This document shows positions 39,443-53,300 of a stretch of DNA of 64,000 bases, one piece after another. The position numbers and the translations under genes were made by a program. Positions within the stretch are counted from its first letter, which is position 1. Each line of letters starts with the position of its first letter. Origin of the DNA: Hymenolepis diminuta (taxonomy: Eukaryota > Platyhelminthes > Cestoda > Cyclophyllidea > Hymenolepididae); assembly GCA_900708905.1 (NCBI GenBank), contig CAADRB010000058.1, forward strand, positions 465,622 to 529,621, given 5' to 3'. A model generated the notes under the pieces. The model did no database searches. It had not been told where the DNA came from and saw only the letters and a program-made list of their open reading frames with translations.

Positions 39443-40815
39443 TATCAGGTCGTAACAGAAGTTCCGTCCATATATTTAATTTGATTTAATGTGAAAATTT
39501 TGTCAAATGTACATTTATTTAGTGTTCAACATAGTCACCATTTATTATTACTTACATCTTCCCATCTCGTCATAAGCTTTCTCATTCCTTCTTCATAGAA
39601 TTTGGTCAGTTTGGACTGAAAAAAGAAACTAGCTTCCTCATTTCGACCTCTTCTCTTGAGGTAAGCCTTTGAAGTTCCATTAAGTGAATCGGTAAGCTCC
39701 TGAAAAGATGAAAATCGGTTGGTGCAAGAGAAGATGGAGAGAATATGGTGGGTGACGCATGACTTCCCAGCCACATTCTTCAACGAGATTTGTGGTTGCT
39801 CTTGAAATGTGGCATTGTCTGGCATTGTCATGGTGCAGAATCACTCCCTTTCGATTGATAAAAAATAAGACCGTTTTTCCTGCCGTTAACTGCCCTTAAA
39901 CGAGTTAGCTGGTGACAGTAAACTTCAAATGTTATTGTTTGACTGTCACCCATTAGTTCATAATAAACAATTCCCACTCACCCACCCACCATCCAATCCC
40001 ATCACACACACAAAAGGATTTTTTCAGGTGCAGTGCCGAATTGTCTCGGTTTGGAAGTGGAATTGGCTTTGAACCACTATCTTGACTTGACCACTGTCTT
40101 TTGTGCTTAATACTATTGTGAAGGATCCACCACTTCTCGTCGCTGCCAGTAATGATTGGGTGTAAAAAAGGTGCTTGAAGTTCAGTTCACGAGAACGGTC
40201 ACAACGGTGAACTCACAACAGGTCATACGCTGTTGCCTGTTGATTTCGTACAAATCATGTGTGTGGGGGGAGGGAGAGGACCTCTTTCTCAGCCTTTGAG
40301 ACTTTCCCAGCTAAGTCTTTACATTTCCTTACATATGGTCAAATGGCGGCTTACGTGAAAAGTTTTGCTCAGTTCTCTAGTAGTGCAGGCTGTATTTTCA
40401 TCAATGGCAACTTCCAATTGCTCACAATTGGATTTTTTGAGCATCCTCCTCTCAGCTCGTCTTTCAGGCTGAAGTAATCCTTTTTGAAACCACCTGCAGA
40501 AAACCACCTTCTGCAGGTCCTCTCATTCACAACATCATTTGCATAAGTGTCTTTGAGTATTTTTGTTGCTCAGCTTGCCGTGTTTCCTTGATGAAACTCA
40601 AACAGCACAATATGTCTGATATGCTCTTTATTCGGAGTGTCCAATAGGGCTAGAAATAGTTATTAATAGCGATAATTATCACACAATCCGAAAGAAGAAA
40701 TAATATTTTATTAATGACCATAGATAAGCATACAACATTAACAGGCTAAATTGAAGTGATCGTACCCTAAACACATAGCTCAAATATTGGACGGAACTTT
40801 TGTTACAACCTGATA
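39443..40815 (-). mobile_element. Decayed mariner (Tc1/mariner) transposon
   Basis: Terminal inverted repeats 39443-39477 and 40782-40815 (TATCAGGT.GTAAC..AAGTTCCGTCC) agree at nearly all positions. TA target duplication at 39441-39442 and 40816-40817. The 1,373-bp length is typical of mariner. The transposase lies on the minus strand and is broken, so this copy cannot move on its own. Confidence 0.93.
39535..40640 (-). pseudogene. Mariner transposase pseudogene
   Basis: Read on the minus strand: an N-terminal helix-turn-helix piece (EFHQGNTAS, then ERTCRRWF), a second DNA-binding piece (RELSKTFHVSR), the catalytic HDNAR region near 39825, HPPYS near 39755, and the typical C-terminus KFYEEGMRKLMTRWEDV at about 39550-39600. 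These lie in different frames with several stops; the third catalytic Asp region is shifted. Clearly inactive. Confidence 0.9.
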
Positions 40816-41574
40816 TATACGTTGCATTTTCATGAAAAGAAGTAAAGTTATTCAAAGCATAATCCACGAAGAATATGCTTTTCAAAATAGGGCAGTGAAA
40901 GAAATTGTCAAAAAATATACCTGTTAAGTTAGGCTGAAAACAAATATTTCAATAGCAATGGATTCAATGGAAAGAAAAGATTTTGATTACCTGAGTTGTA
41001 TAATTTGTGTTTTACTAACTTAATAATATTTTACCTTCATTTTATTATATTTAATTATTACAATTTCCATTTTCACAGCCCATTGGAATTTATTGCTTAA
41101 CGTTTGCGTACAGCTTAAGTTCATGGCAGAAGAAGAAATCTATTAAAAAATCTCTTGTCAATATAAGTCCACTTCTAAAGTAGCAATGCATGATTATACC
41201 GCACCGCCGTTGAAATGTTTCGATTGGCTCTTCCTTCTGATAATTTGGAAGTTCTTTTTGCTCAGCTTGAGCTTAAGTGCGCGCTCCTAGTACATTCAAT
41301 CAAATAGGCGACTAGATGTCTCAACGAGATAATAAAGAGAACAAAACAAAATCCGTTTATTTATTGTATAAAGATGTGAAAATCATTTGAACGGGCTGTC
41401 TTTTACGCCTTCTTGACAAGCACTGGTTCTTAAATCCATCCCTAGAATAAACATAAGTTGGTGACAGTTTTTCAATCATTAAGTAAATGGATGGACTAGA
41501 ATTTTTCATCTAAAGGAAATTTATGGAATAATTTTACATGTTTTTTAATTTGATTATTAATTATTTACAAGATT

Positions 41575-42570
41575 ATAAAATTGTTAAAATGCACTGAAAT
41601 TGTCAGCTGTTGCTTGGTAGAATTTTGAGTAAATCGTGGAAGTTCGTATTATTATTGAGTCCGGAGATTTGTGGCTATTCTGAAGTCAAATAGAACAGCA
41701 TTAACTGAATTCTCTGACATTTTCTACAATATTAAAACCAAGGGTTCCACAGGTCCCTCAACAATCAATGGATTTTTTTGCAATTGTTCGAGATGTTCAA
41801 CTGCCTCTTTGAAGAAAGGAAAGTTCTTTTGCTTAAATTTAAAATTTCCAAAAATGTGCATTCTTTCATAGCATCTATGTCCTCTGTTTCTTCATTTTAT
41901 ATCAATAGAAATGCTTCTGAGTTCATTTAAGATTCTAAATCAAGCAACTTCGTTGAACCATGGTGCAATAGACACAGCGAATCTTACCAAGTGGGACGAA
42001 AAACAAGAGTTCGTTGCTTTGTCAGGAAGCGGAGTCCTGTTGAATTTGAACGATACTCAAAATTCGCTCTACTCAAGGAATTCGATGAATTTAATTACTG
42101 TGAAACTGTTCTGGTAATGGAAGAGGTTTCTGGTAAGAACTTATCCCTTTTCAGCGTTCGCTTTAACTGCCTTAAACTTGTATGGCTTTGCAGGCGTTAT
42201 GAACTTAATAGAAGAATAGTTCAAAATTTTTATTTTCATCTCTGGACTTCAAACGAAGCCTTGGTTATCAGTAGAAACTAATGGAAGAAAAGAAACGGTC
42301 AAAGAATGGGTTAAGATGGCGAATCTCACGCTTGATTCGGCTTTCATTGAGTCTGACGTCCTGTTCACAAAATGTCTACATCTATCTACAGCACAACTCG
42401 TGGCACCCCCAAGTCTTGTTGAACATAAACCGTCTTCGCTTTGTCGATGTCCTTTCAATTAGTGTCGGCGCACACAGTGCCGAAAGGTTGGACATAAAGA
42501 AGGTTGATGTCAACCGGCCTCCTTCAGAACTCCCGATTCGTCTACTAACAACATGACCAAGACTAGTCAA
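41575..42570 (+). pseudogene. Unrecognised decayed coding-like region
   Basis: Several adjoining open stretches read like one broken protein: RKTRVRCFVRKRSPVEFERY and on from 41991 to a GTAAGA donor at 42132, a short possible intron to an AG at about 42194, then VMNLIEE, an in-frame TAG, and ETNGRKETVKEWVKMANLTL onward to about 42460. Another frame continues to 42556. No family recognised. The first 125 nt (41575-41700) resemble 2220-2370, so part belongs to a dispersed element. Confidence 0.3.
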
Positions 42571-45500
42571 AAAATAAAATGAGCAAATTTTCCATAAAAA
42601 AGAATCGAAATTATAAACCTAAACCAAAATACTTCAGATCTACCAAACTTCCCTATTGGCACTTCTGATATAGCTATAATCTCATGGAAGCTATGGAAAT
42701 CATTTAGTTGTCCTAAACTATTACCATTCACTATTTGCAATCAGTGCTTGCGGCGGATTTGTCCAACTGACGGAGAAACTAAGTTGTAGTGTGACCTACT
42801 GAACCATTAGTACTTTGACAATGGGTTACTTAGCAGACTTTCAACTTAATCTGTTTGGTCTCGACTGACTCAGTCAACTTGGCATTTTGGATCTGCAATT
42901 GTGTGCGTCCCGCTACATCCACAACATCGTTCACAGCAGAGATGGCAGTTCAGGATTTTCCCAAGGCATTAAAAGAACGTAATCATACTAAGGCGACATA
43001 ATAATCGATGACCAATGTTCAGCCACTTTTCCGTCCTAAGCGCCCAGTTCCACTAGCAGCCTTGCCTATGGTAGATAGAGAACTTAGACTAAATGGGTAA
43101 TTAAAGTTTCAGAGTTTAGAGTTAATTAATCGTCTCTTTGACTGCAGCAAATGCTTGTTAACGACGCCTAGTGCTTACTATTCTGTTTTTTAATAATAAT
43201 AGACAGTTCTATCACCTCAATTAATTTTCCCTTCCAATGATTGAAAAGGCTTTAATGATATTCCACTACTTATAGTCTTAACATTGCAGAGATGATACAT
43301 ACAAAATTTAAATCTATACAAATGTGTTTTGAAAATGGGGTCTTATTTGAAAGGCTGAATCACTGGTATGACTGATCACAAGATTCGAGAAAAAATAGTG
43401 AAGTGGGGAAATATAAACTCGCTCAGATCAAAACTGGCTAACAGAAGAGTTCATTAAGCGTAGAAATCAATGAGCTTTAGAAATGCATTTGGAACTAGTC
43501 AAAAATGAGCCTCGAGACCTCATTCAGATAGGCAAACGAGAGATTGCTAAGTAAGGGGAGAAGGTAATCGCTATCAATTAGCTGTATTTTGATGAATTTT
43601 TGCCACGTGGTTTGACACTGAAATAACTGTTTGAAGGTATTTAATTTTAGTAGATGAAACTAACACATTTAGGCTAGTTTAAAACTTTTTTCCCACTTTC
43701 AAGCGATGATGCGAATGCATTTCTCAAAAAAAATCAAAGGCACATTTTTCTCCATTCCGCATGATTAATAGACCGCGAACCTCCGAAAATTCACATTTTA
43801 ATTTTAGTTTCAAGCTACCTCCCAAAATTAAGAAAATGACTAGAGTCACATGTAAACATAAGAGATATTGTTTAACATGTATGTTCCAGGCAGTAAAATT
43901 CTTAAAGGAGGAAACAAAAAGCGTTCAAATTGGTTGATAAGACGAATTTGCATGTAAATGAAGATAAATTTAATCGCTAGTTAATATGGGATTTTATTAA
44001 GACTCAGTTGATTTTTCTTGTGAGCAAAAATAACTCCATTTGATCCCGCTAATCGGTGCTAGATCGGGGTGTCTATTAAGAGAACACCATCGTAAAATCC
44101 ATTTATTATAGTTACTTCGGAATACAATGTACTTTACTAAACACTAATGTTAATCTCCGCGGAATTATCATAAAACTCTAGAAGGGTTTTCTTGCCAATG
44201 CATTGGCAAATTAGAAGTAGATAGAAAGGCTGATTATATTTATTTGGTGAGGAACAATTATAGTTTGGTGAATCGGAAATTTGTACAGGAAATTGTCAAG
44301 GAGATATTCTCTAGAATAAACTGCTTTTTGAAAATTACACAAATTATTCTCCATTTTAAGCAAAATTAATGTTGTAAGCATTTTATTTATATTTCGATTT
44401 TTCTGTGCCTTATATAATTACTGTTGATCCCCCTTCTGAAATTCTGTTCAAACGAAAAATTTATTTTGAAATAAAATATAAAAGCCATAGTTATTCCCCT
44501 TTAAATAATTAATGTTGACACAATGTAAAACACTGATACAATATAAATGTTATAATTTATTATATATATATATATATATATATAAATGTGACCAAAAAAG
44601 AACTTTCTTTTTATTGTGAATGATTATTTATGCAATATTTATTTCCTACCAGAAAAAAATTTTTGAGTACATGATCTAGTAGAATAAACTGAAGGAAGAT
44701 GAAGTTGGAGAGCAAAAATCTTTTGTTCTCAAATTCTCAAGGGTTATAGGTTTTAGGATAAAAAAACCTTAAACACAATTGCACCAACTTAGACAACTCG
44801 GTTTTATGACTGGAATCCCCCGGTTAATCTTTTTCATCTCAATTGATATTTCATTGAGAGTCACTTACCTCCCTGGTATAATATTTTATTCAAATGAACT
44901 AAATACACTGGTTAACTCCCTCCAGATTGATTACTATTTGGAAATTTTATAAGAATTTTCTGTTTAAAAGATTAGAAGGCAGTTTTGAAACATTTTTTTA
45001 CGCAATTTTTAGAAGCAATATATTTCTAAATCAGTAGATAAATACATAACGCACGGAACATAAGTCCACATTTTCATATATCATCATTTCACTTTCATCA
45101 ATTCGAGTAATAATAGTATCTCACCTGACAAATTTGATGAAGTTTCACATTTCAGAGGGAATTAAAATGGTGGGAGGATAAATGCTCCCAATTATTTCCT
45201 TTCCAAACGGATTTATATCTATATTTTTGGATTCATTGTTCACAACGTGTCAATATTTGACGAGTAAGATAAAATGCAAAAACAGAAAAGTGAAATAGTA
45301 AAGGTTTTAACTGAACGTTGACAAATGCTTGGATTCATTCAGTTGTTACCTTTTGTGCAGAAGAGAAATGTTAGAAATGAGTGTAGCCTTTTTTTACAAA
45401 AGGAAGACATTCAATGCAAATTTTTCCCATCTCTTGAAAGTAAGTCTTTAATTTCCATTAATCGGCTTACCCCTAGAAATTCACTCATCATGATTGAAAT

Positions 45501-48345
45501 TTTTGCCCTATTTTCCTACGGTCTTATAAATAAAAATGTAAAATCTATACATCTTATTGTCCACATGATATTTGTTGATACAAATATCAACTATTATCTA
45601 CTACTACCATTTGACAAAGCATTTTGCTTTGATACTGTGATTGCTTACATCCAATGTTTCATTAGCATAATTTTTGGCCATGTTTGATCCTAGATGTAAC
45701 TGTATAGCTGTTCAACTTTCAATGTGTAATAGCACCTAAAAGTGAACAAATGCTCAGATAAACGGAAAGCTCCAGTGCGAAAGTGATTAGAATCCAAATA
45801 GTTCTCTTACTCTGCGTAATCAACTCTGGAAGTTCCTTGTTAGATTCTTTCGACACTCAGGCCGATGATACTCTTACATAAACCAATTTACTAACAAAAG
45901 GGGAGAAATTTCATCATATCAAATTAATTTGATTTTAAATTATCACTTCGTCTTCCCAATGCAAGCAGATTAATGAGCATTTGTTGTTCTGAAGTGATGA
46001 AAAACCTTGCTCTAAAAATCACTTGTCAAACATAAATTCAACTACCCTATGACATTTACAAAAAGATCTGCGTATCCTAATATTCTACCGTTTATTTTTT
46101 ATATATTTAAATTTAAAGGGATATTGAACAACAATACTTTTCACTTGTGATCGATGGAGTCGAAAGTTGTACTACTAACTGCTTCCTTCTAGAACGGATA
46201 TTAGGACTTTTAACCCTAATGCCAGAATTATTACATATATCTACAAGGTTATGCGTAGTGAGTAACTTTTGTGACATAAGTAAAGTAGTCACAGTAACAA
46301 AATCATAAATTTCGGCGACTTCTAAATGATGTGTCATCGAGTCACAATAATCTCAGTTGTAGTTTTGACAAATATTTTTATTAATGGAATAAAATCTGCC
46401 AAGTGGCCATTGCTTATTTTGCTTTTTTTTTCAAATGTGCTCTTAAATATTAAAACATAAACAAAAATAAACCGATTCGGTTTTAATTAAAAGATAGGTA
46501 TCCGCTTTTCTTTAATATTGACATTATATTCTGTCACTCTGGAAAGCGGATGGATGTATCTACAGTCTTAATTTGTAAGGGTTTAGAGAAATTTGGTCTG
46601 GGGAATTTTTACATTTACTTCTCAGCTCAGATTGAAGAATATGTCATGATAGCTTGTCGAAGACACCTCTGCTGTCCTAATTGTGTTGGCCTCCCTATTA
46701 AGAATTTATCCCGGACTTTGGATACCACTGCTATCATACTTATCATGATTTCCTATTGAAGTTCTACGTTGGACTTTGGACGGACTTCAATATCTGCCCC
46801 TCTTTTCTCGGATTGAACCATATATGCACACATTTTAACATTTGTTCCCTCTTCCGCTCATCTGCGATTTCTCTTTGCACCCAATAAAGCTCTTCATCCT
46901 GGGATCCCTCCCTGCTATATTTTGTTTTGTATTTATAAGGAGGGAATAGCTAGTGGAAAATCTACGGACTTAGAAGCAAGGCACCTAGCTATCCTCCACT
47001 AATAAATGGATGATCTAGACAAACCGTCCTCTTATAAACTTATAATAACCAATTTATTTTCAACACTTATCCGTCTCCAGCCTTGAAACCTTTAGACACC
47101 TGATATATATGGCTTGCGTTACATACGGCATTGTTTCCTTATCTATAACTATTTACTTACAATTGACAATGCTGCATCTTACCGTTCTCGGTCGAATTTT
47201 CATGAGTTTAAGTTTCAAAATTTGAAAGATGGAAATAGGAATTGTTTGATATCTGTACCTTGATAGATACGCCACATTCATTGTCAGCATTATGAATGGG
47301 TCATAATGGATCCATTATGAATGGATCAAAGGAAGGAAGACCTTCCTTCATGGTCATATTGCTTACAATTGACTTGAAATATGCGATAATGTAAGAGAAC
47401 TTGATATACTTTTCCAGAGGATCCTCAAGTAAAGCCCTCAATGGTGAAATCTCACTGCATAGTGTCCGAGATGAACCGCCAAAGCAAGTTTTTAAAACTT
47501 CCTAGTTCCTAACTTAAAAGTGCTTTCTGTCTATTGATATGAGCTATCCTAAATAGGACTGGCCTTTGTTAGGTCTCAATTAACAGTGGATTCGACCTGA
47601 ATCCGCATTATTTTTGAAACATGTCAGTGTTGAAATGGCTTCAATCGGTTTATTTTACTGAAAGACTTGGACCTAATTAATGCCCTGCAAAGAACACAAA
47701 GGCTAATGCTTACCGATCATTTACAATATTAATCATTTCCGTCTTTGTTGAAAAGTAAGGACTCGACTACACACTTGCCAGCCAATCTGTTTATGATTTC
47801 AACGACCAATGAAAGCTGATGACTTCTTCAGCCTGTAGTCAAACGAATAGCTAATCCTCGATTCATTTAAAATCTCCCTTCGAGATCATGTGACACCATT
47901 ATCACGAAACTCTCATTTTTTCTTATGTCGAAAATAAAATATGACATTACGAGAGGAGAGAGGGTAATAACAAAGGACAATAATTTACAGTTACCTAGCT
48001 CAAAGGTATTTGAATAATTCTGAAGAAATCTTTGTTTGCTCTCTTTCAAATGAGAATCAAAGAATATCCCACAATATTACTAATGCTCATTAACAATGAC
48101 GTAAAGTTACTATTGTATATCTGATGACTATTTCGAAAAAATAGAGTAAACTTCAGTGTTTATTACTAATAATACAGAAAATCTGATTTAAACGCTCCTT
48201 AAAATAAAGAAAAATATTTAAATATGGTTTAAACACTTTTATTCACCAATTGCTACAAAAATTAAACAAATATGACAGTTTAATTAATGATTCCCCATTA
48301 TAAGAAAATAATGAAGCTGCAATCTGCTGAATATTATATAAGACT
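42571..48345. other. No gene recognised
   Basis: AT-rich intergenic or intronic DNA. Includes a (TA)n tract at 44560-44584. A 120-codon open run at 45325-45687 has no recognised domain and a hydrophobic composition expected from AT-rich chance sequence. A perfect 16-nt palindrome around GGATCC sits near 47303-47318. Confidence 0.4.
44560..44584. repeat. (TA)n microsatellite
   Basis: About 12 TA units. Confidence 0.95.
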
Positions 48346-48348
48346 ACT

Positions 48349-48605
48349 CTGCCTTCTCAATCTTTGAACAAAAATCGAAAATAAAGCAGCGAGACTGACC
48401 CTTCTTGATTAAAAATACCTGTTAGCACGCACTAGGCATTGTAGGGAAGCATTTGCCGCAATCCAGGGCACCAGTTATTAAACTTGAATTTTGGAGCGTG
48501 AACTACCCATTTAGTGAATATGGCGATATATGAAGTAAGACTTTAATACCTTGACGTTGCTCTCAGCATCTTTTTAATCCCCTTCCTTTTATCGTTTGCT
48601 GGAAT
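48349..48605 (-). repeat. Dispersed repeat family R, copy 2
   Basis: Inverted relative to copies 1 and 3: TGCCTTCTCA at the left, GTGAACTACCCATTTAGT in the middle, GCTCTCAGCATCTTTTTAATCCCC at the right in shortened form. Confidence 0.6.
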
Positions 48606-49239
48606 TTCTGTTAACCAGTTTTGTAATTTACTGTTGGTAGTAATAATAAATTAAGAAAAAATACACTATTTTTTCCGATAACAGGTACGTGGAAATATTA
48701 AGTCTTAACGCATAGAATAAATAATAGCACTTGTTAAAACACCTCCACAAAGCAATGAGCTGTTGAAAATACTAGCATAAGGTACTTGAGTTAATTATTA
48801 CTACTAAACCATAGATTATTACAATACTGCTTATATTTTGCCCTTATAAGGTTTTCTTAAAATAGTTAGAACAGTTCCATAGCTGAACTTTGCCCTCACA
48901 CATAAAATAAGATTTAGGATACTAAGAGTTACATTTATATCAGAACTTGGAGAGGGAGGGGGGCGATTTATTCATACATACACAAAATGTATGAGCATAA
49001 ATTTAGATATAAAAATTTTTTGAAATAAGATTTCTTTCGTATTGTTATAAATGGCGCCGACTGATGCTAAATGTTCTAAATAATGAAAGATAAACTATTT
49101 AAAATTAGGTTCCAGTTTAATGAATCCCGAGCATATATTTAAGCCAGTTTAAATAAATAATAAAATGTATGTTTTTTTTAAGGCAAAAGAATTGAAGGAT
49201 AATTCTATATGCATTTCCAGAATTACCTTTTATTCGCAT

Positions 49240-49480
49240 TCACCACGACGATACCTCGGTTTTTCCGCCCAGGAAGTTGGGGTGACCTCGTTTATGTCCC
49301 TATGATGCATAACCCCTGTCTGACATGTCTAAACGCGTCCATTGATTTCCACTCTTTTCTATAACTGCCTCGCTTCGCATAAAACGTACATCTGCGCTCA
49401 TGTCCTCGCGTGGCCTTACCCAAGTGACTCATATAAAGCTAGCCTTGTTTTCCAGACAGAACAACGCACGCTGGTCACTT
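49240..49480 (+). repeat. Dispersed repeat family Q, copy 1
   Basis: Shares TCGGTTTTTC near the left and TGTCCTCACGT-like, TGCCCAAGTGACCCAYATAAAG-like blocks with 62235-62470. GC content is higher than the surroundings. Nature unknown. Confidence 0.55.
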
Positions 49481-52171
49481 ATGAACTGCTACACGTCCTG
49501 TTCACCTCCTCTCCTCCTCAGCACGCCCCTCCCTCTATCTCTCTGTTACTAGTTCAAAACTCGTTGTGGCTTCTTTGAATACATTTTTGGTCTAATTAAC
49601 TTTTGGTGTTCTGCTTCACTATCGTTGTTAGCTCTTACTCAAACAGCTACGAATTGGTGACAGTTATTGCTGTCGTAATTTGTTAGTTGCAAACCGTTAG
49701 TTGTTATCTAACTCCAACAGAATAAATAATAATTGTATTTTAATTAAACTTGTGAGATATGGAGAGATTTTTCTGTTATTAAGTAATACAAGAGGGGAAT
49801 AACAGTGAACACAACCCCTCACTAGACATCTTGCGGAAATCCGTCTAGGAATAAATCAGTCTGAATAAGATTATAACTACGTACCAGGTAAACAGAATTT
49901 TTAATATAAATAAGGAAATTAGATCAGATAAGGAAGTTCATTGACATTTGAGTTTTTAAGGACAAAGGTAGTTAGGAATTAATAAAAACCATTTAAAACC
50001 CTGTAACATTCATGAATGATTTTTAGATCTGAAATTTAAACAATTGAAAGAGTCATCACGGAAATAAAATTCCGATTTCACTTGAATAAGTTCGTTCTTC
50101 AGTAGTAAAATTAAAAATGGACATAAAATCTAAGCATATTTATATATATCAAACAAGACGGTTGGCTTAAGTTTCCATAACCACTTCACATTTGTTGAGT
50201 ACTAAAATCTTAATTTAATATTAAAAAGATAGTAGAATAACCACAATTAATTACGCTGGAACTTAGTGTCTATTTCTAAAACGCATTTCTAAACGTAGCG
50301 TTGGGAATGAGGTTACTGGCTAATCGAATGAATTTGCACAGATCTATATTTATGTTTCTTCAGTAATAACCCAAATTGTGGTTGACTGACGAAATGCATA
50401 ATAGTGTAAAGTTTTTTATGTTGCCAAAGAGGGGTACATTTTTAAAATAAATTTCTTTTATTACAACCTAAAATATGTAAATAACTAGGTCTCAGCATTG
50501 TACATAAAATATTTCAGAGCATCAACATTAAATTATTTTACATTAAGAATAGAAATATTTGTACTTTAAGCTTTCAGACGAAATACTGAAATGTTGCTTA
50601 ACAATTATTTGATTAAATGAATGAAATAATTTAGCTGTTTTTCAAATTTTATTGCACTAATTAGCTGTTGATGTAAAATACATATCCAATTATAAGAGTA
50701 CTTTTAATACGTAAATAACTAATTTTACTTCAAATTTACCGAAATGGAATAATCCTGGAGTTTGTAATGATCCTTAGGCTCCAAAAAGGCAGGGCTACAT
50801 TGGGTTATTAGTAAAGTTTAAGTAAATGAATGTGGTTAAGAACTTTTTATTCAAGTCGGCTTAAATGCTAAAATTTAACTTAATTCCTAGATTATATACG
50901 TTTAGGGTTAGTTAAATATTTAATTAGGATTCTTTATTAGTTATTTTCAAGGGTTAGAAGTTAATAAAGGAATTATTAGAAAAATTTGCGGATGAGGAAG
51001 ATTTCCTTCTGGATAATTGTAATAAAGACCTATTTTATAACTCACTCTCGTCAATTTTCCTGACAATGAGAGTTTTTGCTAAAATTTAAACAAATTTAAA
51101 ACTGCAGGTGAGATCCAGGTGCTCATGTAATTAGCTAAAATATAAACAAGATCTCCTATAATTATGTTGGTGGAATTAGAAATAAAAGCCTTATCAATTT
51201 TATTTTTACTCTCTCTAAATGATAAGCAACTTTCTAAGGTGCTGCGTTGAATTAAAGGGTTTGAAGTTAAATAGGATTTAAATTTTACTGAATGATTTTC
51301 AATAATGTGGTAGTTATTAATTAATCTGTATGAACTTACAATGAGCTACAAATTTTTGGTTTAAGCGACTGTTTATTATCTTTTAGCAAAAAACAAAAGA
51401 TTCCTTATGAATATTTCTAAAAAATAATGCAGTTTGTACTAATTTGAAATGATAAGTAAATAATTTTACTTACAAAAGAACGAACTTTAAATGTGGAAAC
51501 TAACAAAGCCACAAAATAGAGGGTTTTCTTAGTATTCATTTCCAGCAAACAATTCAAATCTATTGTGAACTGTACTTATTTGACTGGTTGATGCATAGCT
51601 TTCCAGAAAAAAAAACAATTTAAAATGTAGAAAATCCGTTAAATTTTAGTCAAATATTATATTCTTGGGATTTTTCGTTATTGAAATGATTATTGTTCGT
51701 AATTTTTAGAGTGGTGTGTGTGGTTAATACATCTAAATTGGCTTAAGAAGGAAATGAAACTGAATTCGATCAAATGAGATCTTGACTTCTTCTATTCATC
51801 GCCAAGTCTGGTACTTTCTGGGCGGTGCAGTCAATGCATTAGAAATTGTTGTTTTATAACAAGAACTTATTTTTAGCTGACAGTTTTATACTGAATTTTT
51901 TTCTTTCAAAATACTTCTAAAAAAATTTAGGAATCGGGAAAATGAAAATATATCGATTGATTTTATTGACATCGTCCTTGACGTTACTGATATCTTAATA
52001 TACACTTATTTCATCCGTAAGTTGAACATGTATTTGAGGTGCTGTTGATTTATCATAATTTACGGTTGTGATAAAGCTCTCTAAATGTAATCCTACTTTA
52101 AATTTTGAAACAAGTAGGGGATCTCTAAGTGTTTATTTATTAAGCAAAATATAAGTTGCTCACTTTATAAC

Positions 52172-52192
52172 GTATATATATATATATATATT
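52172..52192. repeat. (TA)n microsatellite
   Basis: About 10 TA units. Confidence 0.9.
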
Positions 52193-53054
52193 TGAGGTAA
52201 AATAGTCCCTTTCATTTAAAATTAAATATAAACGGCTTCCGAATTAGGCAGTGAAAACTAATTATTTTCTGTGACAAAATTTCATTCGACGCATCAAAAT
52301 GACACAAATTTTTTATGATTTCATATTAGCTTAAGTATATTAAAACATTCAATATTTATATTGTGAAATTTTACCCTCTTTTGACTTTAATAGATACAGT
52401 AACCCTCTGTTAGTTGATCATAAATTTATCGGTCCTTGAAGATTTACTTTTTCGTTGTCTTTGGAGTGCAAGTGAGCTTATATTTTAGAAAGCATATTTT
52501 TGTTAAAATTTTCCGATTAATAGAATCTGTGCTACTTGCTTAGTGAACCATTATATTAAAGGCAAATTAATAAAATGTGGTTATAATGTGTATTTGACCT
52601 GTATTATATGTATACCGATGATGTGACGACTAAAGTAAACATGGCAGCATCAGGAATATTTTCGCAGTAAATCATTATATTTATTTGTTCTATCAGTTAA
52701 TACTACATTTTCAAACAACATTTTTAAAAAATTATTTTGAGTTGCTCTGTTAATTTTAATACTCACATTTACCATATTAATAAATACGTGACTTATATCT
52801 TCTTTGTGCTATCACGTCTTCCTTACTATCATTACAAAAGCTTGTGGATGAAAGGTCGTCTGATTGGTATAATTTCCCCATCGAACTCCCACAAGCCCTT
52901 ATATTTATGTAATCACACTTCCTAGGCAGAGAAAATAGAAATTAAATTATGTGCACTGTAGCGTGCACTGCTGTTTTAAAAAGAGCCTTTCTTATCACTA
53001 GTCTCATCGACATTTCCATGTTTTTGGAGACTAAAAATATGCTTAAGTTATGTA

Positions 53055-53300
53055 AAACAGCATTATTCAGCCTTTTGGCCTTCAGATGAAAAAGTAATTT
53101 AATTAATTGACAGGGCAAAAGCCGTTGAAAATATTGAATAAGAATTTACTCTGCACTTTAGGGGTAATTTGAAATTTGGAACATTAGGAGAAAATATTGT
53201 AAAACCGGTCTAAAAACTCACAGACAGTAAAACCTCTTTATTACTCTTGCTTTATTCTCAGCATCTTTCCAATCCTCTCTTCATTATCTGCTTTAGACTT
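53055..53300 (-). repeat. Dispersed repeat family R, diverged copy
   Basis: Right end retains CTCAGCATCTTTCCAATCC, matching copy 2; the rest is diverged. Confidence 0.35.

Noticed and set aside
40259..40477. Plus-strand open frame with MCGGRERTSFSAF start
   Set aside because: It lies antisense within the mariner transposase remnant.
45325..45687. 120-codon open frame on the plus strand
   Set aside because: One or two runs of this length are expected by chance in 64 kb of AT-rich DNA; hydrophobic composition, no domain, no splice context.
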